Positions 11,772-27,088 are shown, counted from the first letter of the stretch. The stretch is 64,000 nucleotides of DNA from Absidia repens (GCA_002105175.1 MCGE01000012.1:1-64000), one strand, 5' to 3'. Notes: generated by a model not told the origin, from the letters alone. Numbers and translations: made by a program.

Positions 11772-14514
11772 TCAAAGCTTGTCATAGTATCTGTCAAGAC
11801 CTGGGATATCTTCCACAAGCCCCTTGCGCTTACGGACTGTACGGATAATATCATAGACCTTGTTACCTGCTTCCAAGGGATCACCAGACATGGCTTGCCA
11901 ATGGTCAAATACAGCTTGCGGGAACGCTTGACCAGAAGTAGCGGCACGGAGATCAGAGTTGAAGCCAAATGATTCATTAACGGGCAAGTAGGCCTTGATG
12001 TTCATCATGGGTGTACCAGGACGCTGTTCTTCCGAGAAGACAATACCACGGCGTCGATTGAGGACAGAGTAAATACCACCAATAGCAGATTCGGGACATT
12101 GCACTTCGACAAGGTACATAGGTTCTTGAATACCCGGTGAGGCAGTCAGCACGGACGCGTAGACCACTCGTCGACAGGTAGGAATGATTTGACCACCGCC
12201 CCTATGAATGGCATCAGCATGAAGAGTGACATCCAAAATATTGAATCGACATCCACGCATATTTTCTTCCGCAAGAGGTCCTTCCTTCGTGGCCCACTGG
12301 AAAGCGGCAACACAGGAATCCTTAATTTCGTTGAGATACTGCACAGCCTTTGTCACATCCACCATCTACAGAAAAAAAAAAAAAAAAAAAAAAAAACGTG
12401 AGTACAGCCAGTAATTATTTATTATTCCATCCTTTTTTTTTGAACCTTACCAGGTTAGGACCTGTAGCATCAGGACCAAAGCACCAAATCTTACGAGCTT
12501 CCGTAACGTCCCATTCATATTGATCAGCGAGGATTCGAGCACGGGCCTTGAAATCATCCTTGGGACCCACCTTACCAGCTTCAATGGCATTGGAAAGTTC
12601 ATCATTCAAAGGAAGTGCGCGCATGTAGATACGGTTGTGCTTGTTGGGCGACTTGGACAAGCAGTCAATGGTGGATTCAGCAGTAACAGTTTCACGGTAT
12701 TGGACAACAGGATCACCAGTCTTTAAAGGCACTTGAGCATGGTCCTCTTCAAGATCTTTCAAACAGATTTCCAGATGGAGTTCACCAGCACCAGCCACAA
12801 TGTGTTCTCCAGATTCGGAAGTGTATGTCAAAACACAAGGATCGGATTTTGAAAGACGCTTGAGACCTTCGACCAATTTGGGCAAATCATTAGCGTTCTT
12901 GACTTCAACAGCGACTTGCACGACAGGAGAGACAGAGAACTTCATAACCTTCATGTTGTGAGCAGTTTCGGAGGTAGTGATGGTACCAGACTTGACCAAG
13001 AATTGATCAACACCAACGAGACCAATGATGTTACCAGCGGGGCAATCATCAATAGCTTCCACACCACGGCCCATCATGAGGACAGTACGTTGGACAGATT
13101 TGATATGCAGATCAGTTTTGGTGCCAGGGATAAAGTTGGGACCTTGAATACGGACTTTCATACCAGCGCGAACAGTACCAGAGAAGACACGACCAAAGGC
13201 GTAGAAACGACCCTTGTCAGAGGTGGGCACCATCTTGGAAATATAGAGCATAAGAGGTCCCTTGGGATTACAATCGCGGATACCTATAGCACATTCATCA
13301 TCAGCAGGGCCTTCATACAGATTGGGTACACGGTAACGTTGAGAAGTAATCGGAGATGGCAAGTGGATACAAATCATTTCCAAAAGGGCATCACCACAAG
13401 GCAAAAACTTGCGCATGACCACCTTGAGCAACGCTTTTCCTTCCAAATCCTTTTCTTCTGACTTGAGTTGAATGTCCAATTTTTCCAATAGAGTAGTGAC
13501 TTGATCCTTCTTGAAATTCATAACAGAGTCGAAGATCTTGTAAATGGGATCCAGGATAAACATGTTGAAAGCACGCTCCAAAGGTTGACCACTGGCATCG
13601 TTGGGCTTTGTTGTCCATTTTTTGGTTTTAGGATTGAAGTAGTTTTCACCCCACAATTTGACCATCATCTTTTCCTTGTCGACACCGAACTTTTTCGAGT
13701 AGCGCTGGGCGAATTGACGAAGAGTGAAACCCCAGCCATGTAAAGCAGAAGCGAAAGCCACCGTGCCCTTTTCAGGGTGGACTTGGACATCACCGAGTTC
13801 TTCATCGAGGTAGGTAGCAATAATCACATTCACAGATTCAATGGTACGAGCAAACGCCTAATATACATATAGTTGTAAAGGTTCCAATTAGTCATGAGGG
13901 TTTACTTTTGTTGCCATTTGAATTACTTACATTGTATAATTCTTCCTTGCCCAATTGGAGTTCAAGAAGAGCACGGTCGACCTTGTTGATGACAACGATC
14001 GGCTTGATACGTTCACCAAGAGCTTGACGTAACACAGTTTCAGTTTGGACACAGACACCGTCAATACAATCAACCACAACGAGAGCGCCGTCAGTGACAC
14101 GAAGAGCAGCAGTAACTTCAGAGGAAAAATCAACGTGCCCCGGAGAGTCAATCAAGTTGATCAAGAAATCAGAGCCTAAGAAAAGAATGATGATGAGCTG
14201 TTTATTCAGGTAGCGAATTATTCAATCTTACCATTGGTCACTTGGCCCTTGATCTCTTTGATATCTTCAGGATCAGGAAGTTGGAAATAAAGTGAGATAG
14301 CCGTAGACTTGATGGTAATACCACGATCTTGTTCGTCTTGACGAGTATCCATGAAGCGTGTTTCACCAGCGCGACCAGCAGAGATGATACCAGCCTTAGA
14401 CACCAATGAATCAGACAACGTAGACTTGCCATGATCAACGTGAGCGATAACTGACATGTTACGGACATTGGTGACCTTATCCATAAGGCCACGAATTTCT
14501 TCTACAGTAAAATT
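11772..14514 (-). CDS. EFT1: Translation elongation factor 2 (start exon not located)
   Basis: eEF2, the GTPase that translocates tRNA and mRNA on the 80S ribosome. Four coding exons are read: 14514-14232, 14175-13931, 13857-12451 and 12365-11772. All junctions are GT-AG and in frame. The first visible exon begins [19 protein letters not shown] and carries the P-loop HVDHGKST; exon 2 has the G3 motif DSPGH and the G4 motif NKVD. The last exon has [12 protein letters not shown], whose His is the diphthamide site, and the family ending at DKL. The usual initiator Met-Val must lie on a separate upstream exon, because the in-frame region before 14514 has a clear acceptor (CTTCAG) and no ATG. A TATA-like sequence lies opposite about 15062. 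The introns contain long A/T runs. Confidence 0.95.
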
Positions 14515-15343
14515 CTGAAGTGTAAAAAAAAAAAAAGTTATATGTCAGTCATGAATTTTGACCGTTTTATCTAAATGTAATACGTACAACTATGAATTCA
14601 TAAGGCCGAAAAGTCGATTCGTGTAATGATATTGTGTGGGTAAATTGGTATTGTATAAAATGGGAAGGCAAAATGTGTGAAGGATCAATAATAAAAAAGA
14701 AAAAAGTAGTGAGTAGGTTTTTTTTTTTATATGGAACCCCGCAAAGCCGCAGACCAAATTTGTCACCGCATAACTTTCCCCCAATTTATTTTAATAGTGC
14801 CTAACCAGTCTATCCCACCCATATGTTGCCACTCTTACCCATCTTGAGGAAGGAGCAAAGAAAGAGGTATAAAATAGTAAAAAGTAAAAAATAATCAATC
14901 CTTTAAACGAAAACCCATGGCATTGCGGGGAACGAAAAAAACACAAAAGCGGTAAATCAGAGCAGAGTAGCCTTGCATAAGGTGATCCGTTTCGTTCATG
15001 CCACACATCACAATTCATAAATTCGCCTTGTTTCAAATCAAAAATCAAACACCGTGCTTTTTATATTATTAGTTTTTCAATTTCAAAATTTTTATTTTTT
15101 TTTATTCATGGATGCAAAAAATTAAAAAACAGTCATTAGTCGGATAAGGGTACATGATGATAATAGTAATAAAAATAATAGTAATAATAATAACAATAAT
15201 AATAAAGAGGCATATAATCTAGTACAAGGATATGTGAATGATAATAAAAAGCAAGTGAAAAACAAAACGGAGATATGCTAAAAGGAAAAGGGGAAAATGT
15301 GTATGTAAAAGTGACAATAAATAGTTGTAAATGAGAATGTAAC
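14515..15343. promoter_or_regulatory. Upstream region of elongation factor 2
   Basis: Should contain the promoter, 5' leader and first coding exon of elongation factor 2. On the minus strand there is a TATA-like stretch opposite about 15058-15066 and a candidate ATGG|GTAAGA opposite about 14831, but the phase of the latter does not match the next exon. The part beyond 15060 is the 3' flank of the nucleotide-sugar transporter. Confidence 0.45.
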
Positions 15344-16693
15344 TTAATGCGGTTTCACTGGGACAAATTTCTTGATAAAATCTACGCCATAGAGATAAGA
15401 AGAAATCATGACAATAAAAGCACCCATAACGAAAGTCATCGTTGGTTGGAAGTTGAAGAGATAAAAGCTGATGACACCCGATACGATGATGGATAGACTT
15501 GTTGCAAAACCTTTCAAAATGTTATCGGCACTAAGAGAAGAAATCAAGCAGGTCAAACCCACGCATTAATAATAAGAAAAAAAGAAGTCCTTTTTTTTTC
15601 TGATAATATTCTGTTGGAACTTACTATTTTACAACAATAGCCACCAATAAACCACCTAATGCTTGATTTGCTACCACAATCCAAGTCAGGCCATCATAAC
15701 CTTGTAATAATCCACCTTCACGAATGGGTTGCATATCGTACATCAGCATTCCTACCATCGAGAAAAAGGCCCCTGAAATCCCGAGTTGAATGTTTCGTAC
15801 CCACATTGAAGTATCCGAGGTCTTGAGAATCTTTTCGAAGTAACACCCAGCGAATCCCGAAGAGATACAACTTGTAATCACCGCCATCAAGCCAATAAAA
15901 GGAGATTGTGTAGCGATTAAAACACCAAGGTCATCGTCGTCTTTGATCAATGCATCCGCTAATAAATCTTCTGGGTCTTCCAAAGTTCCAGGTGGAGCAG
16001 CAGCTGTAGTGGTGGTAGGATTAGTTGGTGAAGAAGAAGAACCCATACTTTGAGATTGAACCAGAGTGACACCAATCATCAGCAAAACCAAAGCAATCCA
16101 TTTATCCCGTTGTAAAGATCTACCCAGAAGTACCACTGAGAATATTGCCGTAGATAAGATCTTCATCTGATAGGTGACTTGAAACGTTGCTGCTTCCAAA
16201 TTACTAAGTGCTACATACAAGAGATTGTTCTGAAGTGCATAGAGACCAGAAGGGATCAACATTTTGAGCGTTTCACGAGGCCGACCTAGAATTTCCCTTT
16301 TCACAAAATCCACAAAATGATGCCAGGAAGGTTGTTGATATCTCATCACCACAAGACAAGCAATGATCTTTAGAATTTCAGCAAGAAAGACCGCCGTCGA
16401 AGCAATGTACATGGGTTGGCCAACTTTTTGCACAATACGAGAATAGCGCATCATCAGGACAAGTGTGCTGTTTTGGACCACGAGAATGATGAGGGAGAGT
16501 TGTTTGCGAGTTAAACCAAAGAATAGAGGTTCCACTATCAAAAGAAGATAAACTATGATCAGTAAAAAGAAAGATCAAATGTTGAACACTAATTTTTTTT
16601 TTTTTTTTTTTTACCTTTGTGTTTTTCGTTTAGCACAGCTGTTGGGAGCAGATCCCTTTTAGAGAATGTCCGTCGGGTGTGATAGACGGACAT
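15344..16693 (-). CDS. Nucleotide-sugar transporter (UDP-galactose/UDP-GlcNAc type, SLC35A family)
   Basis: A 391-residue multi-pass Golgi/ER membrane antiporter expected to exchange UDP-sugar for UMP. Exons are 16693-16615, 16534-15625 and 15530-15344, GT-AG and in frame. After a 26-residue cytosolic N-terminus the family block [15 protein letters not shown] appears, followed by the hallmark [31 protein letters not shown], and later [20 protein letters not shown]. About ten hydrophobic segments can be traced. A Ser/Thr/Ala/Asp-rich loop (about residues 185-225) interrupts the middle. The initiator at 16693 was chosen because the exon reads through to a donor in correct phase. The exact sugar cannot be told from sequence alone. 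Confidence 0.92.
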
Positions 16694-17169
16694 TATGTTA
16701 TTCGATGATAAGAGATGAGTTCCGAGATATAAAGGCAAGGAGAAGGTGTATAGATGAGTACAAAAAAAATAAGTAAAAAAATAGATGGACTATGAAGACA
16801 GAAAGGAGCAGAAAAAAAAAAAGGAAGATTCAGCCATTCAATCGAATTTAGCAAAAAACTCCGCTGGATCCTGAGAGCACCAGTAGAAAATCATGGCACT
16901 AATAGCGTGCAACCACTTAGATCAAATTAAACTTTCACTCGATCCCAAAACGTGAAAATAATACTCATTTTAATAAAATGATAAAAACAATGATTAATTT
17001 GATAATATAAAAACATTTATTGGGCAGATCAAACATTTCAAAGATAACTACAAACTAAAAATACATACAAAGAGAATAAATTTTATTGGACAAATCAAAG
17101 ATCTACAACCAGAAACTATAACTACAACTATAAACTACAAACTATATAAGAACCAAATGCCAAAACACA
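16694..17169. other. Intergenic region
   Basis: Promoter side of the transporter and 3' flank of the next minus-strand gene. On the complement it has AATAAA-type signals near 17015 and 17080. No gene seen. Confidence 0.5.
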
Positions 17170-19340
17170 TCAGTCATAAAATGAGGAAAGTGGCCGCCCA
17201 ATAGGGAAAGGAGGAGCAGACAACCCAGCACCAGGATCGGAACGTCGCTTGGTAGAATTTCGGTATTGTCTTGAATATTTGACCAAGCTATTGTCATCAT
17301 CGTCGTCGTCCTCGCCGCCATTTTCAACACCAAAAACAACATCCTTGTCGTCATCATATGGATCGAGAATACCCATTTTTTGACTTGAATATTTATATAA
17401 AAGCTGACTAGAGATCCAGTTCCCGCTACTAATAGCATGTCCATTGTCCATTCGTTCATCGCCGTTCCCAATATCATCACCGCTGCCACTGCCAACGCCA
17501 ACGCCAACGCCATCATTATTCTTGTCCAATGGAAGACCATGCTTTGCAGCACCACGCAAGTTTTTCATTCGTACCATTCGGGGATAACGGAATGCGACCA
17601 GGTTTTGCTTATTATTCGCTGCCATCATCGCCACGTCTGTCACTGCTGCTTCTTCTTTCAATGCCGATAATCTTGGTGAGTAACTTTCAATGAGATGACC
17701 ACTACTGTACCGCCGGTTTTGGGTGGTGTTATTTTCCGATACTGATGGTCGATAAAAATATGGCTGAGTATTGATGTTTTCATCGTTCCCTTCCATATCA
17801 TTATTGCCGCCGGACGCCGTGTCTTGTGCAGTGATATGGTATACCTTTCGTTTCCGCCGCCGCGTCAAATTTTTCTGCGGGTGTAACAACGATCTTTTTG
17901 TCGAAGATAGAGAGTGCTGTACAAACGAGAGCCCAAATCCCTTTTTTTGATTGGTTGAAGATGTAGGTGATGCAGGTGCTGAGTGAGGTAAAAAAGATGG
18001 CGTGGTTGGAGTGGAAGGAGAAGGAGGTTCGTCCATGTATGCAGCAGCAGCAGCAGCAGCATCAGCATTTCTTGTTGGAAAGAATAAATGGGGTATTTTG
18101 GAACGTCGTTGTGAACCGTTTCGAGTGTTGTTGTCATAAAAGTCATGTTCCATACTGCGAGCTTTGTCTAACCTGTATTCTTCAAAGGAGGTGCCCATGG
18201 ACCATGATACGTGTCGTGCTGCTTTTTTTGATTGATGTCGTCGTTCGTCATAATGCTGGCAATCATCTTCTAATGTTGGATCCACGGTCATTTTATATCG
18301 TAATTTCTCTTCTTCTATTGATGTAGCTGTCATTGTTGCGAGTGATAATGGGGATTGGCGTTGAAGGTCGTGGTGTTGTAGCTGATGTGCTTCATCGTTA
18401 CCCTCGGCAATTTTGGCACGTTTCTTGCCCTGTCCAAATCGAAGCCACTGGATCAAAGATTTCAACCATTGCTTTCTAGGGGTTCTTCCACATTCAGTAT
18501 CAATGGTTTCGTTTACAGGTGGTTGCTGTCCAGTAGTGCCATTCGTTTCGTGGCCTTTGTAGTCGACGACATTCGAAAACCAAGAGTTAATCAAAGCAGT
18601 GCGTCCACGTCGATCCGAGGTTGGTGTTGGTAGCGAGGAGAAAGAGAAGCGTTTCCGTGATGTTGTTGCTGGTGAAGAGTACAAAAGATCAGTCCACTGT
18701 TGCTGACTATCATCCAGTACGAGTTCTTCATCCAAGGATCGAGTGTTTAGTGGTATCAGTGACTGTATTTCCGCCTTTGTCTTGCGCTGAAGTTCGTGCT
18801 CTTGTTCCAATAAAGCCTTTTGATTTTGTATAAATGAATCAACATGATGTTGCTTTGCTTCAAAGCTAGAGCAAAACTGGTGTTAAAATACAAATAATAA
18901 TAATAATAAAAAAAAGGTGAGAAAAAAATCAAATAAAACCACGCATTTCAGTGTAACACAGATAAAAAAATCGACCAGATGACAATTCCGTGGGCCACTT
19001 TGAAGGTCCGCTAAGATCTGCATGAACTGCTTCCCACCAGGTTGTTAAAAAAACTTACAGTAGACTTATGATAATCCAAATTTGTCTCAGTTAAGGGGCT
19101 AATAAATGGTTCAATAGAGCGAGAGGTATGTAATGATGGTGATATAAAAGACGAAGGTTCAGATAAAGTCAAATGATAAAGTGGAATTTCATGGATTGGT
19201 TCGATTTCTGAGAAGGATGATTTGGTTTGAACGGTTGTGGGGGGCTCGACTTGCTGGGGCATAAAACTAGCTGAGCTCGATATTGAACATGGAAATTGCA
19301 AAAAAGAATGATGATGATGAAGGGAAGGTGAATTTTGCAT
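17170..19340 (-). CDS. Hypothetical protein with coiled coil and low-complexity tail
   Basis: Two exons, 19340-19059 and 18876-17170, give a 662-residue protein; the GT-AG junction is in phase. Not recognised. The N-terminus (1-94) is Ser/Pro/His-rich. A charged, heptad-like segment follows the junction (about residues 95-150: SFEAKQHHVDSFIQNQKALL and onward), probably a coiled coil. The rest is low complexity: an Ala run (GCA repeats, coordinates about 18041-18062), Pro/Thr/Ser stretches, a Gly/Val/Asp-rich stretch, and an acidic patch near the C-terminus. No catalytic motif is visible. The exon-2 acceptor at 18877 was chosen over a nearer CTCTAG because only it preserves the frame. Confidence 0.65.
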
Positions 19341-19967
19341 TTATGTGAAGAAAAGTAATAGCTAAAAAGAAGACGAAAACAAATTTAAAAGACTGATAAC
19401 GACTTTTATAAAGTTTTGATTTAAAGTTTTATTCTATCCACTTGGTCGTATGACAATACAGAAGTATAAAAAAAATATTAAAATGCGCTACAACTGGTAG
19501 ACAATTATAACAATCAAAATAATGCTTTGCACCTATTTCCAATCCCAAGTCCAAAAGACATCCGTATACACTATTTCAAAAACCTTGACCCTTTCTTGAC
19601 GATACCCTTTGGTTTTACCAAGGTTTTCTATCTAAATGTGGGAATATCAAGTCCTATTGTATCCGTTCCTGACTTCATATTTATTAAAAAAAAAAAAAAA
19701 AAAAGGTACGATAAACCTTTTTCCGTCAATCATCCTATTTTGCGCTCTTCGCCCAGTGTATGCACAGAATCAATCCCATCCGTCACGTCATTCAAAGTGA
19801 ACACCGATAAAGTCTCTCCTCAAATAGAATACAACACATGATTGCCCCCCCCACGTCACTAAAACGATACATCACACATAAAGTAAAAAAGTTAAAAAGT
19901 AGCAAATCTTTATTTCAGCAACACGATAATTCAATAATAAAACTAAACTATGGTGCTATCCTAATAT
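19341..19967. other. Intergenic region
   Basis: Between two minus-strand genes. An open frame at 19527-19841 spans an A run and shows no domain, so it is not called. The part near 19900 is the 3' flank of the Rag GTPase. Confidence 0.5.
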
Positions 19968-21437
<1,470 letters not shown>

Positions 21438-22014
21438 TATATGGATAGCGTTCAAGTTGTTCGACAATACTGAAAAAAAAAGGAAAAGAAAAAGAAAAAA
21501 AAAATTAAAATTAAAAGCAAGCAGTGCAAGGTTTTTTAAAATTATGACGTACGATATTCGCATATTTGAAATGGCTACTTTTTTTTTTTTTTTTTGACAA
21601 ATTGTCTTGAAACATACCAATTATACGTTTGCTTTATGACTTATATAGCAACTTTCATCTATTCACCAATTTATTATATTAATTATGTCTGTGTGCGTTC
21701 TTTGGTGGTTTCCTCTCCTATGTAGTCCAAGGCCCGATAGGTGGGCTAAACAAGGCTACCGGGTCTTACTAATGAGAGCGAAATTGATGTCAAGCACAAG
21801 CCTGTTTTTTGATTTGCAATCATAAATTTCGCCTGAAATTTTTGTTTTTGGGCACTCTAGCTTGCTGGAGACAGCCCTGCCCGTCTGATCCCAGTCATTG
21901 TAGTCCCACAAGACCTGAGATTAAAATACCGCCCTTTTTTTCTTCTGTTGAATTTTTGAACCTTCACTGTTCTTTTTTTTTTTTTTTTTTTTTTTTTCAC
22001 AACTTATATATATT
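21438..22014. promoter_or_regulatory. Divergent promoter region (Rag GTPase / USP-like gene)
   Basis: About 580 bp between divergently transcribed start codons. It contains an A-rich stretch near 21474-21510, a T run at 21582-21595, and a sense-strand T run at about 21973-21997, just before the ATG of the plus-strand gene. Confidence 0.5.
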
Positions 22015-25000
22015 ATGGACTCTGAGACAGATATTAACGATGCTATTGCTCAACTAGAAATGCTGGTAAGGTTGAAATTCCATTCCTGAGGCACTGAAAC
22101 AAGCCAATGATTGCATCACACGCCTTGACTTCCTGTTTCTTCGCTTGCTCATAACATACATACTCATTCATCTACTATCTACATTAGGGTATTGAACGGA
22201 AAAAAGCAATCAAGGCACTTAGTGTAAGTTTATCTTCTTATCTTAGTTAATGCATTATGTTATTGTGTTGGCTGTTTACCTGCCTTAACCTTCGAAGCAT
22301 GCTCATTGATTCCGTCGCGATACTAACAGCAACGTTAATATTATGATATCTTACCAAATACTTAGCGTTACAATTACAATGTCGAAAGGGCTGCCGATTA
22401 TGTATTTTCGGGGAACGCTGAATCTGACGATGGTGATGCCGGCGTAAGTGACAAGGAAGCACTCACTCAGAGGCCTGATCGCTGACTATCGCTTTTCTTT
22501 ATAGTTTCCAGCAAACAGCACTGTTGACCAGATATCACCTAATAGTAATGCGCTAGACTGGCCCTGGGCAGAACCAAGCTCATTTGATACTATCACTGCG
22601 GACCAACCCCAATCTCAACCCCAACCACAACAACAACAACTAGCAGCAAGTCAACAACCCAGCTCCGTTACTGGCTCCACCAGCGAAGGTAAAACCATTC
22701 ACTCATCCTCCACGAAGAACAAGACCGGCAAATGACATTATATAGACTAACATCTTATATATATAATTCACAATTATAGAACAACTGCCCATTTATATGG
22801 TCAAGGATTACGAAAAGATATCCAAACAGCGTACGGATACCACTGATGTTACACACGACCCCTCTTCCTGGAGTGTAGTTCCATTTACTGCAAATGTAAG
22901 TAATGATCATTTTAATACGGCAATGACGTATATTCACATCTTGTATTATTTATTTATGCAGGATGACACTTTTCCCCCAGTAACCGCCACAGAACCCAAT
23001 ACAAAGTCTGAACGTCCATTCACGCAACCCTCCCTGACATGGTGGAGTGACCCTGAAGACCCATCTGCCCGAGCTGCCATAGCTAATATGTAAGTTAGAG
23101 GAAAGGAGTCTTATTTTTACCCATCTCACTTATATACTTGTTATTTAGACCAGCTGGCCTACGTCCTCCTTCATACAACTTCGCTTATTCACCTATTATT
23201 ATTCAGGCTCTTTTCCATGTTCCGCTTTTCCGACAAGCAGTGCTTTCGTATCGTCCAACTCCTCATGCCTGGGGTGCGCCACACAATTACTGGAAGGGAT
23301 TTGGCGAACCTGTACCGGGATACAAACTCAAGCCTAGTCAGCAGAGTCGTTCAGCGATATCAGCATCATCATCAGCTCCACAACCATCTTCCGTTCCAAC
23401 TAATCAAACGCAAGATCAACCATCATCCTCATCGCACAACGAAACTTCCCACACCATGCCCAATCTTATGGACTTGACAATCAACGACTCCGATAAACTT
23501 GAAGAACACATCCTCACAAATGACTCCTCCTCCCATTTGGCTCAACAAACTCAACAAGTCGACCAGGAACAAGAGCCGTTGGAACTTATCACCATTACTC
23601 AAGAAACAACACATGCTCCTTTGCCCAAAGTCGATGAGTTGGTTCCTATGCCAAAAGAAAATGTTGGTATGTTTTATAAAGTATTTGACCATTCACGGAA
23701 CTGACTTCCCCTCCTTCCTTTATGCATGACATAGCTTTGGCCGAACTACAGAAACTATTTGCATTCCTTGGAAATACAAGACGATTATATGGATCCGTGG
23801 CTCATTTTATGAGGGCGACCAATGCGCGTACAGTGACATCCTCAACTGATTGGCAAGTAGATGACAAATCAATTGAAGGTAATAGAACCAAATAAATAAA
23901 TAAAATAAAATAAAGGGCAAGTGAAAAAATGAATTTTCACTGAACGGATTTTATATAGACTTCTTGGACTCAGTCATTGGTGGAATGGTGGCAGCAGAAA
24001 ATTCCAGCAACATTGATCAAGATGGTAATTGGAAGGAAGACAGATCTTCAAGTCTCAAAAAGTAAGTTTTAAAAAAAGGTTTCATTAAAGGCAATTGAAG
24101 ACAGTTTGACCATAGGCTATCTGACTGATCCTTTTCTTTAATAGTATGTTTTTCCTTCAAGCTGAAGTTGAAAATGGATCAGATCTCGATATTGAAGAAA
24201 TATACTATTTAAATCTTGGAATCAACACAGCAATGCACTCTTTTCATGATTGTTTGGATCCATTGGTCTACGAAAGCTATCCTAACGAAGCAATGTTTGG
24301 TGATATTAATGACGACGACGACGACAACGATCTTGGCAGCAGTACCTCTGATGATTTCAATGGAACAATACCGTACAAACTTACAACATTTTTACAAGTA
24401 CCGCCGCTACTATTGATTACATTGGAAGATCGACAGGATTATCAACAGCAAAGAATGAAAAAAGATGGCTCATTCAAGGTAGAGAAGACAATATACCTGG
24501 ACAGATATCTGAGTGAAAACAAGTCACTGGTTTTGGAGAAGTATCGGATGGCTGATCAATGGAAGCAGGATATTAGAAGGACCAAACTCGAAATAACGGC
24601 GCTACGAGGTGACGGCAGCTCTGCTTCTTTGCCGGATGGGCTTTATATGAACAACAACAATAATACCAATGATGCCAACTGTGATTCTTCTCTCGACAAA
24701 TGCCAAATTTTGGAAACGACAGCAAAGTATCTGGGATCTCAACTCGATGCGATGGAAGCTACTGATGCAAATCTCACCTATATCAACTCAATGCGGACAT
24801 TGCAGCAAACCTTATATCAAGTGCGGGATGATATTGACAACAAGAAAAAAGGTAATTTGAAGAAAGCATGAACCGAGCACTATAGTGAATATGATTTTTA
24901 TCTATTTATAGAATTGGAACAACTCATTGTTGATAGGCAACATTCTCTGCAGAACTTATTCAATGACTCGGGTTTACACGAACGACCTTATGATTTACGA

Positions 25001-26515
25001 GCCGTACTTCACACAGATGGACTCAACGGCACTGGGCATTATTGGGGATACATATGGGTTGAACCTAGTGAAGTCAATCTTTTGGAGGACATCCCTGCTC
25101 AAGGTGGTGGCTGGCACCGTTTTTGTGATGCAAGAGTTGAAAAAGTGACGGAGGAGGACGTTTGGCGAGAATCCACCGACCCATTTGCTTTGTTGTATAC
25201 TGATCGAAACATTCCTACCGTCTACAAGCAACAAATAGATGATATCACACCTCCTGATTTGATGGTAACTACAACTATATATCTATACTTTGTCTTTTTA
25301 CTGATTTTTTTTTATTAGCAATTTGTACAGAACGACAACACCGACTTTGAAAATGAAATCTACAACAAATCGAACGATATGATCACCAGCGAGAATAGCA
25401 GCATCAGTGGTAATAGTGAAGAGTTCCAACAACCAACTTCTCGGTTATCAATGGGCACAGATCATGACTCAATAGGATACAACGAAAATAGACCTGCCGA
25501 CTATTCGCATGATTATGACGACGATCAATACCCCAACTATAAATCCACCGGTGTACGTCAAACAGACTCTTACAGAAAGATGCCTGACGACGCAAACAAC
25601 TTCTCCGGTACATCTATGGACGAATTAGAATCGGAACAACGGCGACACTCTGGAACAGAAATGCCAGCAACGGATACTCAAGCAGATGATTCCAAATGGG
25701 TGGAAGTGGCAGTTGAAAGCATCGACGGTATCCGAAATTGCAGTGGCGATGATTACCGTCTTATGAAAAGGTAACCAAAAAAAAAAAAAAAAAAAGCGAC
25801 AACAGATACTTCATTAAAAGACATTGCTTTTTTTCTACCTGTAGATTTGATACATTCCTGGCCCACGCAGGTGATGAGAAAACTCTTACTAGGTATTACC
25901 AACTGATTGAATCAAATTTACTGGTAATGAAAAAAAAAATGCGCACCGTGCATATATGATTGTCATCCTTCTTACTCCCCTCCACTTTGTGGTGATCTTT
26001 TATTTTTAGGCTACTAGCAGCGATGTCAACACCAGCAATATCAACAAAATCAAGGACCAAGAACAAGTCAGTGTCCACAGAGATAAGGTTGGAGAAGACG
26101 ATCAAAAAAGCGGCTTCAACCTGAAAGACCCCAGCATTGGCGACGTGCAAAACCATATAAGTGTGGGTGAACTCAGCAACACTTTGGATACATTGACCTT
26201 GAAAGACATTCGCCAGGCTATACAGAAGGACAAAACCTTGTTTTTATTGTTTGAATTATATGAACAGTACCTATCCATGGGACAAACTGCGACTATGGTT
26301 CTTGTTCTTTTTTCAGACAACAACTTTCCTGGGGCTCTCGAGCAAATCCTGAAATCAAATCAACAACATGGTACTTGGCGAACGCAACTGATGCTGAATG
26401 ATACCCTTTTGTGGAAATATCGAGGACTGGGTGGTCTCGGGTTCGATGATATTGTGCTCAAATATGGCAAGGCGTGTATCAAGGTAAATCATTATTCCAC
26501 CATCTCTGATGGTAG

Positions 26516-26551
<36 letters not shown>

Positions 26552-27049
26552 TTAAAAAAAAAACCCCTTCTCAGTACTGACTATCTTTCCTTTTTTTTTC
26601 GTTAGCAACTCAACATTGAAGCATACAACAAGGCATGTAATATGGCGTACCGAACTCGGGGACTACAGGATGGGATTCGAATAGCAAATCAAGCACAAGC
26701 GGTAATGAGCAAGGCAACCGATCCCAAGGACCAATTTTTATCTGACGTTGGTGGACGATGGCTGAATTTTGCTGAACTGCAAAGTGGATCTTTGACCGAC
26801 GACCAGGTGGAATTATTGAATACTCTGGTGATGATCTATTTAGATGGGCCAACGGCGACAACATCCACTTCTACGACTACCACATCCACAGCAACAACAA
26901 CGACAACCCATCTCGAAGGTGGACTAATGGATGCCTCTCGCTTATTGTGTGAGCAAACTGATGCCATGGATGCCATGGATGAACCGGTTTGGGTTGCTTT
27001 TAAAAAATCTGTATTGGACGCGGAATCAAAACTGGCGGAATTAGTTTAG
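22015..27049 (+). CDS. UBA-domain USP-like protein, predicted inactive deubiquitinase (Ubp2/USP25-28 type)
   Basis: Fifteen exons (starts 22015, 22188, 22366, 22505, 22780, 22962, 23149, 23735, 23959, 24145, 24912, 25319, 25845, 26010, 26606) join in frame to a 1288-residue protein. Residues 1-50 look like a UBA domain (DINDAIAQLEMLGIERKKA, then NVERAADYVFSGN). The USP fold follows: PAGLRPPSYNFAYSPIIIQ (about 199-216) lies where active enzymes read GLxNxGNTCxxS, so the catalytic Cys aligns with Ala210. The His box is kept (YDLRAVLHTDG...GHYWGYIW, His731), with Asp761 after it (WHRFCD). The order UBA, Cys box, long insert, His box and long helical C-terminus resembles Ubp2/USP25/USP28. A non-catalytic ubiquitin-binding role is inferred. 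Confidence 0.8.
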
Positions 27050-27053
27050 TTTC

Positions 27054-27088
<35 letters not shown>

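Noticed and set aside
19527..19841. 104-codon ORF between the coiled-coil gene and the Rag GTPase
   Set aside because: It runs across an A tract and has no domain; the position is a normal intergenic flank.
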